DNA from: Leptodontidium sp. MPI-SDFR-AT-0119
Lineage: Eukaryota > Ascomycota > Leotiomycetes > Helotiales > Leptodontidiaceae
NCBI GenBank assembly: GCA_020726505.1
Contig: JAHLEZ010000012.1
Coordinates: 1,612,001 to 1,676,000 of the forward strand
Direction: 5' to 3'
Length of the DNA: 64,000 bases
Shown one piece after another: positions 44,309-57,423 of the stretch. The position numbers were made by a program, and so were the translations under genes. The notes beneath the pieces are model-generated. The model had not been told where the DNA came from. It did not search any database and worked only from the letters and a program-made list of their open reading frames with translations. How positions within the stretch are numbered: position 1 is the stretch's first letter; every line of letters begins with the position of its first letter.

Positions 44309-45126
44309 GATGATAACCGAGTGCAAGTTCAAGGGTCAAATTTGAAGATGTTGAGATGATTTGGCATTAAATATGAAAGTTAATAAAGCTAGCAGTCAAA
44401 CATAAGTACGAGGAGACTCGTATACTAATATGAAGGTGAAAATGATCACGCTGTAAGGCCATTCTCCTGGCCCTCCTGACCACAGCCGGCAGGATCCCAG
44501 GGCGACTCGGCGCCAACCAATGCCACGAGATACCTGCCCTGAGTGATCCACTTGAACCCTGATGACTCGAATTTTGGTGGAATAGCATGCTAAGGAGAGT
44601 ATGCTTTGATTCTCTGACCTGTCTGGCTGGAAAGCGATGAACACTGTATGGCCCAGAACTTGGCGGGTCTCGAAAAGAAGCTCGGCAAGCCACTGCCAAC
44701 ATGTGCGCCAATACCCAAAGGCCGGGTTGGCAATAGAGGCTAAGCATTGCGGGACGTAGACTTTGTTTAGTGCTTTTTTGATGTAGTTATGAAACCTTTC
44801 GGGTTGTAAAGAAGACATGAAGCGCTTTTGTGTTATGTTGTATGTAGGGAGGACTGGGCATAGAGTAAGATTCCGCATGCTGCGTAACGCCATGCTCGAC
44901 TCAGCACCAATGACTTGAAGTCAACAGCTTGGTCTTTCAAGTGAGATGTTGTTGAGTATTATTACGCGATAGAACAATTTACGAGCTAGGTCATCAGGAA
45001 AACGAGAAATGGAGGAAAGCTTTAGGTAGATTCAAGTTCAAATCTAATTTTACGCTGGGAGCAACAAAACCTCCAACCCCATCTCACAGCCCCTCCAACG
45101 TCCTCTCCCCATGTTCCCAACCTATC
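44309..45126. other. Intergenic region, WOPR promoter side
   Basis: About 820 bp. A 165-codon minus frame at 44396-44893 overlaps the expected WOPR promoter and has no recognisable features. WOPR genes usually have long leaders, so I do not call it a gene. Confidence 0.35.
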
Positions 45127-47241
45127 TCATTGAATCTGACGCAACTTTTCCAAGTCGGTGGAGTCCATGCTGTCCCTTTTACCAAAGACTTGTTTCGTGC
45201 CTGCTGAGTTCCATCGAGATAGCTCTGTCGGCCCACTAATGTTAACTCTTAGTTGCATTGCCGAGAAACGGTTGTGCACGAGGATAGACTTCCTGTTCGG
45301 GTTGGCTTTTGAGTTCTTGGGCAGTGCCGCGTTAGTTGATAGCATGAGAATCTCTTGTGGGTCATCTTCTTGAATCGCAGGAACACCGCGCCATTTGTAG
45401 ATAAGATTGAGCGCAGGAATAGAGAGACCGTGAACGACGATTGAAAATAGGACGAGCCAGTAGACAACTACAAATGTAAGCCAGAATCAGCATGAGGAAT
45501 ATGTCTTCAGTACCTGGACGCATGACTGCTGTCATATTGTTGACCTCAGCATCACTTGCCTCACCATTCTCGGGGAAAAGATGTCTGGTATGTTCAATGT
45601 AGAACACTGCGCCGATGCCTAGAATATTGTAAGTGCTGTTTGATTCTACTAGGCTTAATGCGTACCAATTGGTCCGAAATATCCCATAAACAATGCTTCT
45701 TTCCAGTCCTTGACGCAAGATGGCATGAACTTGTATGTTATGAAAATCGCGGGGATTCTGCGAAAGATGAGGACCAGGAAGCCAAGGCCGATGAGCCGTG
45801 GAATTGTAAGACCAGTGGTATCAGGCTGATGAAAATCGGCGAAAGGCATGACGATTCCAATGTACATGAAGCCCCCAAAGTTGAGAAGAACGTCCATGCA
45901 CGAGTTGACTTCATCGTGAAGGGCTTCGGTTTCGGCGAGATATTGGCCATCCCAGTTAAGAGCATTACCTGCCACGAAACAGGCAAGCAAGTCATCGGTT
46001 CCGATAGCACCACAAGTGCCAATGAGAAAGAGCTGTTAATATGAGCAAAAACCTACAAAGGAGCCGTGCCGAGTAAAACTTACACCAAGACCAGTGGGTA
46101 ACAGAAGGTAGCTCTCTGTGTCAATCCATTTTCTTTTTCGCCATTCGTTAGCCATATTTTTCATCAATTGAATTATTCCACTTACCTTCGAAGCGCGAAT
46201 TTAGCTGCCACAGCAGCTCCATAGCCAACGACGATGCCGTAAAGGACGCTGAGGAAAACAATGTAAACCCAGGTTTCAGTTGCCCACTTTCCGAGCGCGA
46301 TACCAACACCCCCACCAAGTCTTCCGACATCTGATTCCCGAACGTGAAGAATTGCCCTCTCAACGATTGCTGTGGTGACGTTACCTGCGACTTCCTTGGC
46401 GGATTCGGTGGAATGTTCGCCAGCACCAGGTATGTCTGCGTGCCGAATCAAGTAAGTGGCGAGCATGAGAAATGGGAAACCAAATCCATCGTTGGCGCCT
46501 GCTTCGGAGCTGATGATCTCTCTCAAGGCTCGCGGCACGTACTTGTCGGCGAAAGGGCCTTTGGCGATTGCTTGGGAAAGAATTGGGTCTGTGCAGGTGA
46601 CGCAAGATCCGATAACCAGGCCAGTAAGCTGGATATGTTAGATGCCTTTACGGATGGTAGGAGAAGGAGTCACATACCAAGGTGAGGTTAGGAACAGTGA
46701 GAAGAATGCAGCCAGTGGTGAACAGCCACATGATTGTCATGACGGGCAGTAAACAGATCATCATCGGGATCCATTCTCTTAGCTGGTACTTGGCAGGGAG
46801 CTGAAAGCCAGCAATAACAAGTTGAACGCCAATAACCACTCTCGCAACTCCCTGTAAATTATTAAACAATGGCCTAATGTCAAGAAAAGAAACATCGTAC
46901 TAGTGTTATAGCACCCATCTGGTCCTGTACCGCGGAGCCCCATCTATCAGCATCCAAGAACTTGGCCGCAATCGGACCCAGAAGGATTCCAAAGACAACT
47001 GCAGGTACTGTTGCAGAGTGTCAATTATTTTCTCGGTATCGGGCCCGGGATATTTGATTACTTACGGGCTTCTCCCAAGTACCATTGTGCTTTTATCTTC
47101 ACAGATATCACACCAAACAACACAATGAAGCTGCCTTGTGTAAGTTAGCATTGCAAAGAAGAGTAATGGAATTTGAGAAGGGATTTACTTACCTAAGACT
47201 CCTAGAACGATGTTCAGCTCGCTGACATCAAGAGATGGCAT
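45127..47241 (-). CDS. nha1: Na+/H+ antiporter, NHA1/SOD2-type CPA
   Basis: Nine exons (47241-47193, 47134-47066, 47007-46901, 46851-46678, 46628-46186, 46132-46084, 46032-45666, 45618-45514, 45467-45127), all in phase, giving 567 residues. It has the membrane core of fungal plasma-membrane Na+/H+ antiporters: TDPILSQAI, EAGANDGFGFPF (the ND pair of the ion site), and TCGAIGTDDLLACFVAGNALNWDG. A charged C-terminal tail of about 80 residues follows the last helix, shorter than that of yeast Nha1. It exports Na+ or K+ against H+. The neighbouring divergent gene encodes an ENA-type sodium ATPase, so the pair covers both sodium-export modes. Confidence 0.92.
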
Positions 47242-49250
47242 TTCTGCGCTGAGTGTCTAAAGACAAAAGGGGGGGAAATGGCTGTAATGGCAACGAAAGG
47301 AGACGGAAGAATGGAGCAGGAATCTAAGAGCGGTGGAAGCTCGATTTCCTGAATCGAGATAGAAATTCTAAAAGGCGAACAAAGTAAAGAATTGAAGACG
47401 AATGCAAATCCTCATCAAACCTGCAGATGACAATCGGCGCGAAGAGGAAATGAGACGGTAGAACTTTAAGAGTCAGGAAAGGGAAAATGTTCTCGGGCTG
47501 GGCGAGATTGTAGATCCTCTATTTTTGGACCTAGCCCTAAATCTGAGAGATGCAAAGATACTCAGTAGAAACAGAAGGTTCTCCGTGATCACCCTCTGTC
47601 CTCTCCGGCGGTGTCAGTCCAAGAACTCATGGGGTTTGAGGGAAAGCTGAGGCCTCAAAACGAAACTAGCCACAACATGGCCCAGGGCTCTTGAAAATTT
47701 CGATCATCTGGAACTGCCAATTCTCTTGTGAGATGGAGAAGGTTTCCACTATGCGGAGAGCCGCCGTTGCTAGGATACACGATGGTTAGAGATATGAGCG
47801 TGGGGTCCATGGAGGTTGGCGATTCACGGAACTTGGAAGGTGGAAGCGCGAAAAGGAAGGCAATGGTAACAACGGACCGATGGCCAGGGGAATTGATAAT
47901 CATGAAGCAAGTTGTTATCTTGGTATACTCTTCGAGTAGGAGTAGGCGGTTGCTCATACCGCCCGCGCAGGTGGCCGAGACCACCAAGTCTTAACCAAGA
48001 CTTCTTGTGGATGGCATCCTTGGGGGACCAAGGGACACCAAGGTTCTTCTCTAGGCCATTGATGTCGTTATTGAAATCAAGCAAGACACTTGCTTGAATA
48101 GATTTCAATGTAGATCCATCAATGCTATCGAATTCGTTGATATGAGTGGAATCAAGTCGTGGTAGTGAACACTGTCTTGCAGATATACACAGCACCTATC
48201 AAATTCAGTACCCGTTATCTCAATGTCTGATTCAGGATTTTCTCTTACACGGACAGCCACCATGAAACCTGAGCTGGCATTCGGTACCAAAGCAGACAAT
48301 CAATCATCTCGTCAAGTTTGGTTGGCAGGCTGGAGAAAAGCTGGAGTCCCCATGGAACGTGAAGAGCATTGGCATTTCCACATATGGCGGCTATTCGGAT
48401 GTGAGGCTGCTTGGAAAGAGATGCCGAGAGACTGGGCGGCTCAGCGTCAACCAAAACACTTGTTCATTTGTGCCCTTATTTCGCTCGGCGACCTCGGCAG
48501 ACACGGGATCACCACTCGAGTATTTCACAAGAACCCCTTCTTGACTTGGGTGCCCGCTGCCCAATGGATTGTCTCAAATCTATATGCAGATATTATTAGA
48601 TCTTCTGGGCATAGCAGAAGCTGCATAATTCTTGGATGCGGGCTCTTGAGTCCGATCGGCCTCGTCCTCAAGCACTTGGAAGCGCTTGGCCACAAGCTCC
48701 GAGACTCAGTTATCTCTTAGTTGACGGATCATTCCCACATGAAGATGCAAATATCCCCATCAATCACTGCAACCTTATGTTTCAGAAAAAGTCCTTGCGA
48801 AACCTGGCTGCACATTGAAACAATGACTCTAGATCCAAGTGGTGAGAATGAGAGAAGCGCCGACTCCTCCAGCCGGCTCTTTGAACATAATGTTTCTTGA
48901 CCTTGGGGTGCAGATGCGTTTCTTTCTTGCTTAGCTTGCGTCAGTTATGTTTAGTCCTTTCAAAGTTGGGGTGGTGTTGTAGGAGATATCTTGGTTACAG
49001 GAAAGATGCCTTTGATGTTTGTTGAGGATGCGGATTGCGACCGCTCCACTGAGAAATACAAATATCTCAAGGCGGGCGCAGAGGGAACCGCGATCGCATG
49101 CATCCCTATCCTTGAATACTGCAGGTCAGTATAGTTTGCTGTCACGAAGTTGGAGGCTTTTCTTATCTCCCACTTGAATTCGAGTTCTGCATTTTTCGAC
49201 TTTGCAGCAAACGCATAAACCAGTCCCCCTTCTCCCCTTCATTGCGCAAT
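47242..49250. promoter_or_regulatory. Divergent region between antiporter and ENA ATPase genes
   Basis: 2.0 kb with no convincing gene. A plus frame at 48223-48720 (165 codons) and minus frames at 47655-48195 lack family features and may be relics. Likely holds both promoters. Confidence 0.4.
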
Positions 49251-52200
49251 ATGGCGTCCGAAAAGAAAGAGCCGTCGACGGCTACTGCTTCGTTCCATAG
49301 TTCGGGCGACAGTTCGTCATCCATACGAGGAGATAAACCCCATACGATGACCGCAGCCCAAGTGATCGAGAAACTCGGATCCGATTCACAAGTCGGCCTC
49401 AGCCAAAGCGAAGCCACATCTCGGCTGCAGCTCTACGGAAAAAATGCTCTTGATGACGGGCCCGGTGTCCAGCCGATCAAGATCCTCATTAACCAAGTCG
49501 CGAACGCGATGATGTTGGTTCTCACCATGGCCATGGTGGTGAGCTTTGCGATCAAGTCTTGGATCGAAGGAGGTGTTATTTCCCTGGTCATCATCCTCAA
49601 TATCATCGTCGGCTACTTCCAAGAATACGCTGCCGAGAAGACAATGGGTGCTCTCAAAGCTCTTGGCTCACCTACTGCGCAAGTCATCAGGAATGGCTCG
49701 ACCGAAGTTATTGCATCCGCAGAGCTGGTTCCCGGCGATTTGGTGGAGTTGGCCACTGGAAATATCATCCCTGCTGATGTTCGGTGAGTCTTTGCATGCT
49801 GTCGTTTGGAGAGGAAATAGACTGACATTTTATTTTCTGATGAAGTTTGATCGAAGCAACGAATTTTGAGACCGACGAAGCCCTGCTTACAGGAGAATCA
49901 CTTCCCGTGGCCAAGGCTTACGATGCTGTCTTCGACGAGGAGACTGGTCCTGGGGACCGGCTGAACCTTGCATACAGTTCATCGACAGTGACCAAGGGGA
50001 GAGCCAAGGGTATCGTTGTGTCAACAGTAAGTCTTCACACCCGATTGCGAGACCTTGAAGTGGTAGCTCACATCGTTTAGGGAATGCACACAGAGATCGG
50101 CTCCATTGCCACTGCGTTGCGAGATGGCAACACCAAAGTCCGCAAACCTCATGTCTCCAAGAACGGCAAGGTCAAATCGTACCGATATGTTGAAGCGTGG
50201 GCACTGACTAGCACCGATGCTATCGGTCGGTTTATGGGAGTGAACGTCGGCACGCCTCTAGCCCGCAAATTATCGAAGCTAGCTATTCTTCTCTTCATTA
50301 TCGCTCTTATTTGCGCAGTCATTGTTGAAGCGGCGAATTCCTTCTCGGGCGCCAACGAGATCATCATCTACGCCGTAGCGACAGGATTGAGCATGATCCC
50401 TGCGTCGCTGATTGTAGTTCTGACTATCACAATGGCTGTCGGTACTAAGATCATGTCTCAAAGAAACGTGATAGTCCGGAAGATGGATTCTCTCGAGGCT
50501 CTTGGAGCCGTGACGAACATTTGCTCTGACAAGACAGGCACTTTAACTCAAGGTATGTCCAAACATGATAATTTGCCGATGAATACCACTAACTGACCTC
50601 GCAGGTCGTATGGTCGTGAAGAAGGCATGGGTCGCCGCGTCTGGAACATACACCGTTGGAAACACCAATGAACCTTTCAACCCAGAGATAGGCGAGATAC
50701 GTTTCCTGCCTGGCAATCCACGACAAGACCAAGCCGAGAACGAGAAAGAAGACGCAGACGGGTGGACGAAATTTGATGCCGAAGATCCAAACCTCGCCAG
50801 GTATCTCCAAGTTGCGTCCCTGGCCAACATTGCACAGGTGGAGAAGGACGAGCAAGGAGAATGGAAGGCTCGCGGCGACCCTACCGAGATATCCATCCAA
50901 GTATTCGCATCGCGGTTCGATCATAATCGCAACACACTCACCAAAGGAGAGAACGTGCAGTGGATTGAAATTGCCGAATTCCCGTTCGACTCGGACTGTA
51001 AGCGAATGTCAACAATTTACGCCGAGGCTGCTGCTTCCCACAACGGACCTGCCCAGCGCCATGTCTTCTCCAAAGGTGCAGTCGAGAGAGTGCTACCATG
51101 TTGCACCACCATCCAGTATCAAGGCAGCAAGACGCCAATCCCTATGTCCAAGGACCTCGAGATGATGATCCACACCAATGTCGAGACTTTGGCGAAGCAG
51201 GGTTTGAGAGTCCTGGCTTTTGCCAGTAAGACTATCTCTGCTGATGTTGAGACTCAAGGTGTGGATCGAGCTACTATCGAACATAGCTTCACCTTCCGTG
51301 GGCTCGTTGGTCTCTACGACCCGCCACGTCCAGAATCGGCTGAAGCAGTCAAGGGCTGCGCAAGAGCAGGCATCGCGGTACACATGTTGACGTACGACCC
51401 CTTTCAGCCCCCATTTTTCTGTGACTAAATAGTGACATATGCCAGTGGCGACCATCCTAGCACAGCCGAAGCAATCGCTCGCCAGATCGGCATCGTTCCC
51501 GCTACGTCGAAGCTCCCATCGATGTCCTCAGCAGTCGCGAACAGCCTCGTGATGACAGCAACACAATTCGACAAGCTCACAGATGACCAGGTTGATGCCC
51601 TGCCCATGTTACCTAAAGTCATTGCGCGCTGTACACCGACAACTAAAGTACGCATGATTGATGCTTTGCACCGCCGCGGCAAGTTCTGCGCTATGTAAGT
51701 ATTCCCCAGATGGCTATTCCCTTCCTCCCTTAGATAGTATGTCTCCTACCAATCTCTCTATTGAATTTTTCTCTCCACATCAAAAGCTAATCCATCTCCT
51801 TTCCCAGGACCGGCGACGGGGTCAACGACTCCCCCTCTCTAGCCCGTGCAGACGTCGGCATAGCCATGGGTCAAGCCGGATCCGACGTAGCCAAAGACGC
51901 ATCGGACATCGTGCTCACAGACGACAACTTCGCATCGATCCTGAACGCCATAGAAGAAGGTCGCCGGATCTTCGACAACATCAAGAAGTTCGTATTGCAT
52001 TTGCTAGCAGAGAACATCGCGCAAGCTTGTACCTTATTGATCGGTCTCGCGTTCAAGGATAAGAGTGGGAATTCTGTCTTCCCGCTGGCTCCCGTTGAGA
52101 TTCTGTGGGTGATCATGGTTACCTCCGGTATGCCTGATATGGGACTCGGTATGGAAGTTGCTGCGCCTGATATCATGTCTCGTCCACCGCATAATGTGAG

Positions 52201-52943
52201 TTACTTTTCCCCCTCCGCTACCCTTTATCCAAGCAAGGAGTTGAGTTGGAGGGTCTCGTGCTGACATGTATGCTTCAGCTCAAGCAAGGTGTCTTCACCA
52301 TGGAAGTGATGCTCGACATGGTGGTATACGGTTTCTGGATGGCTTCGCTGTGCGTCGCATCCTTCGTAATCGTAGCATTCTGGTTCGGCAACGGGAATCT
52401 CGGAGAAGGTTGTAACACGAATTACAACGACAGCTGTGATCTAGTGTAAGTTCTCCTTTCTCCATTCTGCCCCCTCTTTCTTTCTTCACCCAACCCATCT
52501 AACACCCACCCAGCTTCCGCGCCCGCGCGACAACGTTCGTCTGCCTAACCTGGTTCGCGCTCTTCCTCGCGTGGGAAATGGTGAATTTCCGCCGTTCCTT
52601 CTTCCGCATGCAACCGAAATCCACCAAGTACTTCACGCAGTGGTACCACGACGTGCGACAGAACAGTTTCCTCTTCTGGTCCATCATCGCGGGTTTCGTT
52701 ACTATCTTCCCTACTTTATATATCCCGACGCTGAACACGGTTGTGTTTAAACATAAGGGCATTACGTGGGAGTGGGGGATTGTGCTTGTTGAGAGCGTGT
52801 TTTTCTTTGCTGGGTGTGAGGCGTGGAAGTTTGCGAAGAGGGTTTATTTTAGGAGGGTTGTTGGGATGAAGGGGGATGTGGAGGAAGAAGGAGAAGGGGA
52901 GATGGCTGGCGCTGATGGGGTTGCTGGCCAGCGAGGGGATTGA
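49251..52943 (+). CDS. ena1: ENA-type P-IID Na+/K+ ATPase
   Basis: Eight exons: 49251-49783, 49846-50026, 50081-50552, 50605-51391, 51446-51694, 51808-52195, 52279-52445 and 52514-52943, giving 1068 residues with all phases agreeing. Hallmarks: TGES in the actuator domain, the phosphorylation motif [11 protein letters not shown] (Asp388), KGAVERV in the nucleotide domain, [17 protein letters not shown] hinge, and about ten membrane segments. ENA pumps belong to the P-IID group and use ATP to expel Na+ (and K+) at high pH or salt. The C-terminus is acidic and Gly-rich. Length equals yeast Ena1 (about 1090). No broken residue seen. It lies next to an Na+/H+ antiporter gene. Confidence 0.95.
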
Positions 52944-53687
52944 CAGGAGGAGTGGGGTGCGTGGGAGGTGTGGTGCCGTAGATGTTTTGGTAAGATGAGG
53001 AGACTGGGAAGGGACTGGGAAATGATAGATCTAGATTGTGTATTGTTGTTGTTGTTGTTGTTGAAGTCGCCGAAGATAGAATGTGTTTACCTTTCTAAAA
53101 TCAACATTCTCCTAATTACGCAAAGTCTTCGCTCTAAAAATCTCCTTACCTCCCCTCCGTTCTCATTGGCGGTATTTAACAAACCACAAAGCTCTATTCC
53201 CGTCCTAATACACCTCGTGCTATAGAGGGTTTGTTTCAACTCAGCTTGCACTGAAGGAAACATCTCGAGCCGAGCCCCTTTCGGCTAGTTGACTCCCTCG
53301 GACTTCTAGACCGTTGATTGATTCGCTTCTAGTCTTCTAGATTCCCCTCCTCATTCCCGCCCAAACCACTAATTATCTTGCATTATCCATCACTGATTGA
53401 CTAGGTTCTAGCTGCTCCTACTCACTCACTCATTACCTAACAGAAAAACACTACATATATATTCCAAGTATTCCATTGCAAGATAGAGAATTCGTCAAAT
53501 CAAATACATAATTCTATTGTTGTATTCAAGTACAGTACACCCCAACCCCCACCAGCCTCGACCCAAATCCTGTAACCTAAATAAACGCCTACTCAACTCT
53601 CATTTTACATACCGGTATCCAACTCAAAAAGGCCACTAATCCCCCTCCCTCTACCCAACATTACCCTTCCCCTCCACATCCCCCTCC
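52944..53687. other. Convergent 3' intergenic region
   Basis: 744 bp between the ENA ATPase (+) and RNase T2 (-) genes. AT- and pyrimidine-rich, with a TTG microsatellite. No gene supported. Confidence 0.4.
53043..53063. repeat. (TTG)7 microsatellite
   Basis: Seven perfect TTG units in the 3' flank of the ENA gene. Confidence 0.95.
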
Positions 53688-54795
53688 TTATTTCGGCAAA
53701 TACCTAACACCCCCCTCAGGACAGCCACCCCTCCCCATCTTCCCAACCGGCTCACTCGGCACAAACTCCCCCTCCTGCAGACTCCCCTTCACATTAAAAC
53801 TATACCACACCTCATTCAATCTATTCCCTCTACATCTCACCAACACATCCCTGCCCGTGACTTTCTGCAGAGCGGCGCTGATCTCTTCGCGTCTGTAGGT
53901 GCGCGTTGTGGAGGGCAGGATGCCGGCTGCTGCTAGCGCAGCGTAGGTGTCGAGGGTGCGGAAGAGGGTGACGGCGCGCGTGAAGAAGGAGATGACTTCG
54001 TCGCCGGGGGTGTAGGGTTGTGTGCTTATGGAGGGAGATGAGGAGGGGGAATAGCAGGACGGCGAGAGGGTGTTGATGCATGTCCCGTGTTTATTCCACT
54101 CGTGCTCCCAGAAGGAGTCGGGGGAGCCGCGGTTAGGGAGCCAGTATTGTAACATATAATCTAGGAGGGTGGATGTTGAGGTGGTTTGTGAGGAGTCTGA
54201 GGAGGAGGATGGCGGTGGAGAGAGGGATGCGTTGGAGGAGGAGAGGATGGCTGTTATGTTGTGGTACATCGGTGCTGCTTTGCAGAAGGAGGGGTATGAT
54301 CCATCGCAGAGGTCGGGCCTGGTTTAGCGCATAGGAATCAGTATGGAGGTCTCCTATCTTGTGTACAAATCTACACTCTCTTCCAAAACCATCCCAAATC
54401 AAATCAACCCCAGCCCCATCCCTAGACCCAGATCCACAACAAAGAAAGGGATGAAGAGAGAAAAGCACTCACCAAAGCCCATGCAACGTCCAACTATCAC
54501 TCGGTCCAACACTCGGCGTCGTGTCCCAGAACTGCGTCTGCAGCAGCTGTCCACCAGGATATATAAAGCAGCACGAATCCGGGAACGATGTGCTGTTATG
54601 GCATGAAACCGGACTGTCGACTGGACAGGTATGGTCGAAGCTCGTTTGCGTCTGCTGGTTGAGAGGTAGATTGAATGGTGCTTGGGTGGAGGTGGATATT
54701 GAGGACGTGGATGGAGGAGGAGAGGAGAGGAGGGGATGTTGTGCGAGGTTGAGGATGTTGCTTGCGTATTGAGTGAGGGTTCGGAGGGTGAGCAT
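53688..54795 (-). CDS. RNase T2 family ribonuclease
   Basis: Two exons, 54795-54473 and 54318-53688, giving 317 residues. The catalytic segments are present: CAS I in WTLHGLWPDLCDG (residues about 102-114, completed across the splice) and CAS II in FWEHEWNKHGTC (about 175-186), with His, Glu and Lys/His for acid-base cleavage of RNA. Several Cys (FPDSCCFIYPGG and others) fit the usual disulfides. The protein is Ser-rich in the insert between the motifs. The N-terminus is only weakly hydrophobic, so secretion or vacuolar targeting is plausible but not clear. Function: general RNA turnover, stress or extracellular nutrition. Confidence 0.92.
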
Positions 54796-55563
54796 CGTTA
54801 CGGTTCTACGAGTGGTTCGTACGCTGTTGGTGGTAGGAATGATCTTCTATAGAGCCTTATAGATGGCGCTTGAAGAAGTTGAAGCTGAAGCTGTAGGTGT
54901 ACTGATAAGTACAGGAAAGAGAATGGCGGTTAGAGCGGTTGTTGATGTTGACATTCCAGGCAGACTGAAGCTGGCTGGTGGCAGAGCAAGTGATGGAGCT
55001 CCCTCCTGCGTCACAGCTCAAGTGGGGCTGTAAGACCCCTGACTCGGGTGCAGCCGAGATGCGGAATCCTTCCATTCCCAGCACGTGCCAGACGCTAAGT
55101 AACCGCCCCTTTTTTCTGCTTGTTGACTTCAGTCTAGGCGAGGAATTCTTTGGCTGTCTTAAAGGGGCGATGGGAGATTTGAATCGGCTTGGGAATAGAA
55201 GTGAACAATCGGTTTTGGTTCTTCCGAGCTGGGAGCACTAGGAGTCATTGTTCGAACGGCAAGGAATGTTGAGATTTTGCTCGCTTTTTGTACCCAGTAC
55301 CCAAGTTGACTTGGATGTGCTAACCCTCAGGTCGACTGGCGTAAAGATTACACTGGCCAACGACATATGTCTCACGATCTGGGAATGTCTCGTAAGAAGT
55401 GGCTTTTCTTGTTTCTTTATGGATCGATCGGCCATTATCATTACAGCTGCGTCAAGGCCCTCTCAGCAATAAACCATCTACCAGTTAACCCAGGACCCTA
55501 GCCATCCAATCAGACCCAACGACCACGGAAAACTAACCCAGGACGATTCAGCAAAGAGCCTAT
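54796..55563. other. Intergenic region
   Basis: 768 bp; no supported coding frame. Contains the RNase T2 promoter and the 3' flank of the next gene. Confidence 0.4.
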
Positions 55564-56656
55564 CTAGAAGTCCGGTTCAGCATGCAACTCGACCCAATCA
55601 TATCTGTCCCACTTGTCGGTAGCAATTCTCTTGATATACCCATCCTTCCAAGCTGATGTTGAGATGAAAAGCTGATTACCACAATTTTCGCAGATGAAGA
55701 ACTCCGTGTAATCGATTCCAGACCCACCTTCCTGTGGAACAAGAGGATGGATCATCTTGTTGTCCACGAACTTGTGAGTGATCTCGAATTGTCGGGAGTT
55801 CTGCATGCGCTCTTCCTTGGGGGTGACGAACCAGATCAATTGAGGGGTACCGTCAGCCAAAGAAGGAAGGACTCGCTCATATTCCATGAGCTTCATGCTC
55901 TTGTACATGAGCGTTCCATTTGAAAGAGCGAAGCTGGCTTTGACATTGGTGGTGTTGGCGTAGGCTGGAACCACTCCGCCAACCCATTCACCTCCGACCA
56001 CGTTATATGGTTGTGGACCCAGATAGTTGTAGGTGCCATTCTCAAACACAACACGGATCTTGAACGTCGAGACTTGCGTTGGGACGTGTACAGCAACAGT
56101 GACGGTCTGGGTGGATAATCAGCACATGCAAAAGCGACGTGGTCAATCGACAACACATACCGAGGCGGGCATTTTGGTTTTGGTCACCTTGGCGCCTGCA
56201 CATTGGCACAAGGAAGTGTATTGGTCTGCTCCAACGTCTACGCCAGCCGAAGATTGGCATCCGAAGTTGTTTATATATGCGGGAATTGGCGCATGTGTTG
56301 GTCCAGCTTGGGATGCATTTTGAAGTGGGGTGATGGTAAACCGCGCTGATTCATCGATCGTCTGGCTCGCGAAGACAGCAAGAGGAACGGTAGACGTGAC
56401 TCTATAATCGTCAATGAGTGCCTGCCTTAATGTCTCTCAATATTATGAGAAGTACTTACGTTGTAACTGGGCCCAGGACGGTAGAAGCCAAGAACTTGTT
56501 GCAGTCCGACAGGACGACCGATTTGTCTGGAGTCATGGTCTTGCCAGCGAAATGCTTTCCGCAAGCATCTTGGCAGGAGGTTGGCTTGCGAGGACTGATG
56601 AGATTTGCATCAGAAAGTCCCAACAGAAGAGGAATAATGGCGAAGAAACACTTCAT
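55564..56656 (-). CDS. Secreted protein of unknown function, Cys-rich N-terminus
   Basis: Three exons, 56656-56460, 56401-56161 and 56106-55564, all in phase, giving 326 residues. A signal peptide covers about residues 1-18 (MKCFFAIIPLLLGLSDA). The next part has paired Cys (SCQDACGKHF, VVLSDCNKFL) resembling DUF7908-like fungal secreted proteins. The middle has a CQCAGA motif; the C-terminal exon is rich in Gly, Tyr and Thr with FICENCGNQLF at the end, a CxxC-like pair. No catalytic motif. Extracellular role likely, exact function unknown. The family guess is tentative. Confidence 0.75.
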
Positions 56657-57420
56657 GATGCCGGAGGATGAAATTGGAAGTTGACAATGTTTGATTGAAG
56701 CTCTGACGATGGTTGAGACAAGAGGGGCAAAACACGATGATGATGGACGGTTGATGATGGAACGAAGCTGGTATTGCAGAATATGAAGGAAGGTAGAAGA
56801 GAAGAATGCGACGAAAGATTATACAGGTAATTGGCATTAGGGAGCATGTGTGGAAGGAATGATGCTGATATTCCGGAAGTGGCAAGTCCGCCCGAGAAAT
56901 GGCCACTCATCTGAGCAAGGCATAAACAAGATTTAAATAAACTATAGGTGGAATTAATGAAAACAAACAGAATGGTGAAGTGAGACACAGAAGGAAAAAT
57001 ATCGAAGTAAAGAAGGGGGGAGAAGACCCATCTCAGCCATCTCACAGCCCAGAACCGCAAGAGCCTCAGTTTAGTCTCACAGTGCTGAGATAAACTTTCA
57101 ACGCATACTCGGAAGCAACCCCAGGTGAAATTGGTGGTTGACTTCATTCAAATGAATGGTGTGATATCAGAAAGCTTGCTTCTTTGCGAGTTGATATGTT
57201 GACAGAAAATGCTGACACAGAAAGTCCTTCGTAGAAGCAATCACCCCCGATTGGCCAACAGCCGAGTCCAACATTCAACTCCAATTTAAGGTATTGAAAC
57301 CCTTCGAGCAGTACACCACTACCAACAACGACCCAGCACTCTCCCGGCATGGAACCCACATAAAGATGGATGGAATGCTCGGCTCTGGTGATGGCGGGGT
57401 GTTGACTTACCCCTTTCAAG
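56657..57420. other. Intergenic region
   Basis: About 760 bp holding the promoter of the secreted-protein gene and the unclear 5' end of the next gene. Minus frames here lack family features. Confidence 0.35.
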
Positions 57421-57423
57421 GCT

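Noticed and set aside
44396..44893. A 165-codon minus frame upstream of the WOPR gene
   Set aside because: It overlaps the expected long leader/promoter of that gene and has no domain.
48223..48720. A 165-codon plus frame between the sodium-transport genes
   Set aside because: No family features and it lies in the presumed shared promoter region.
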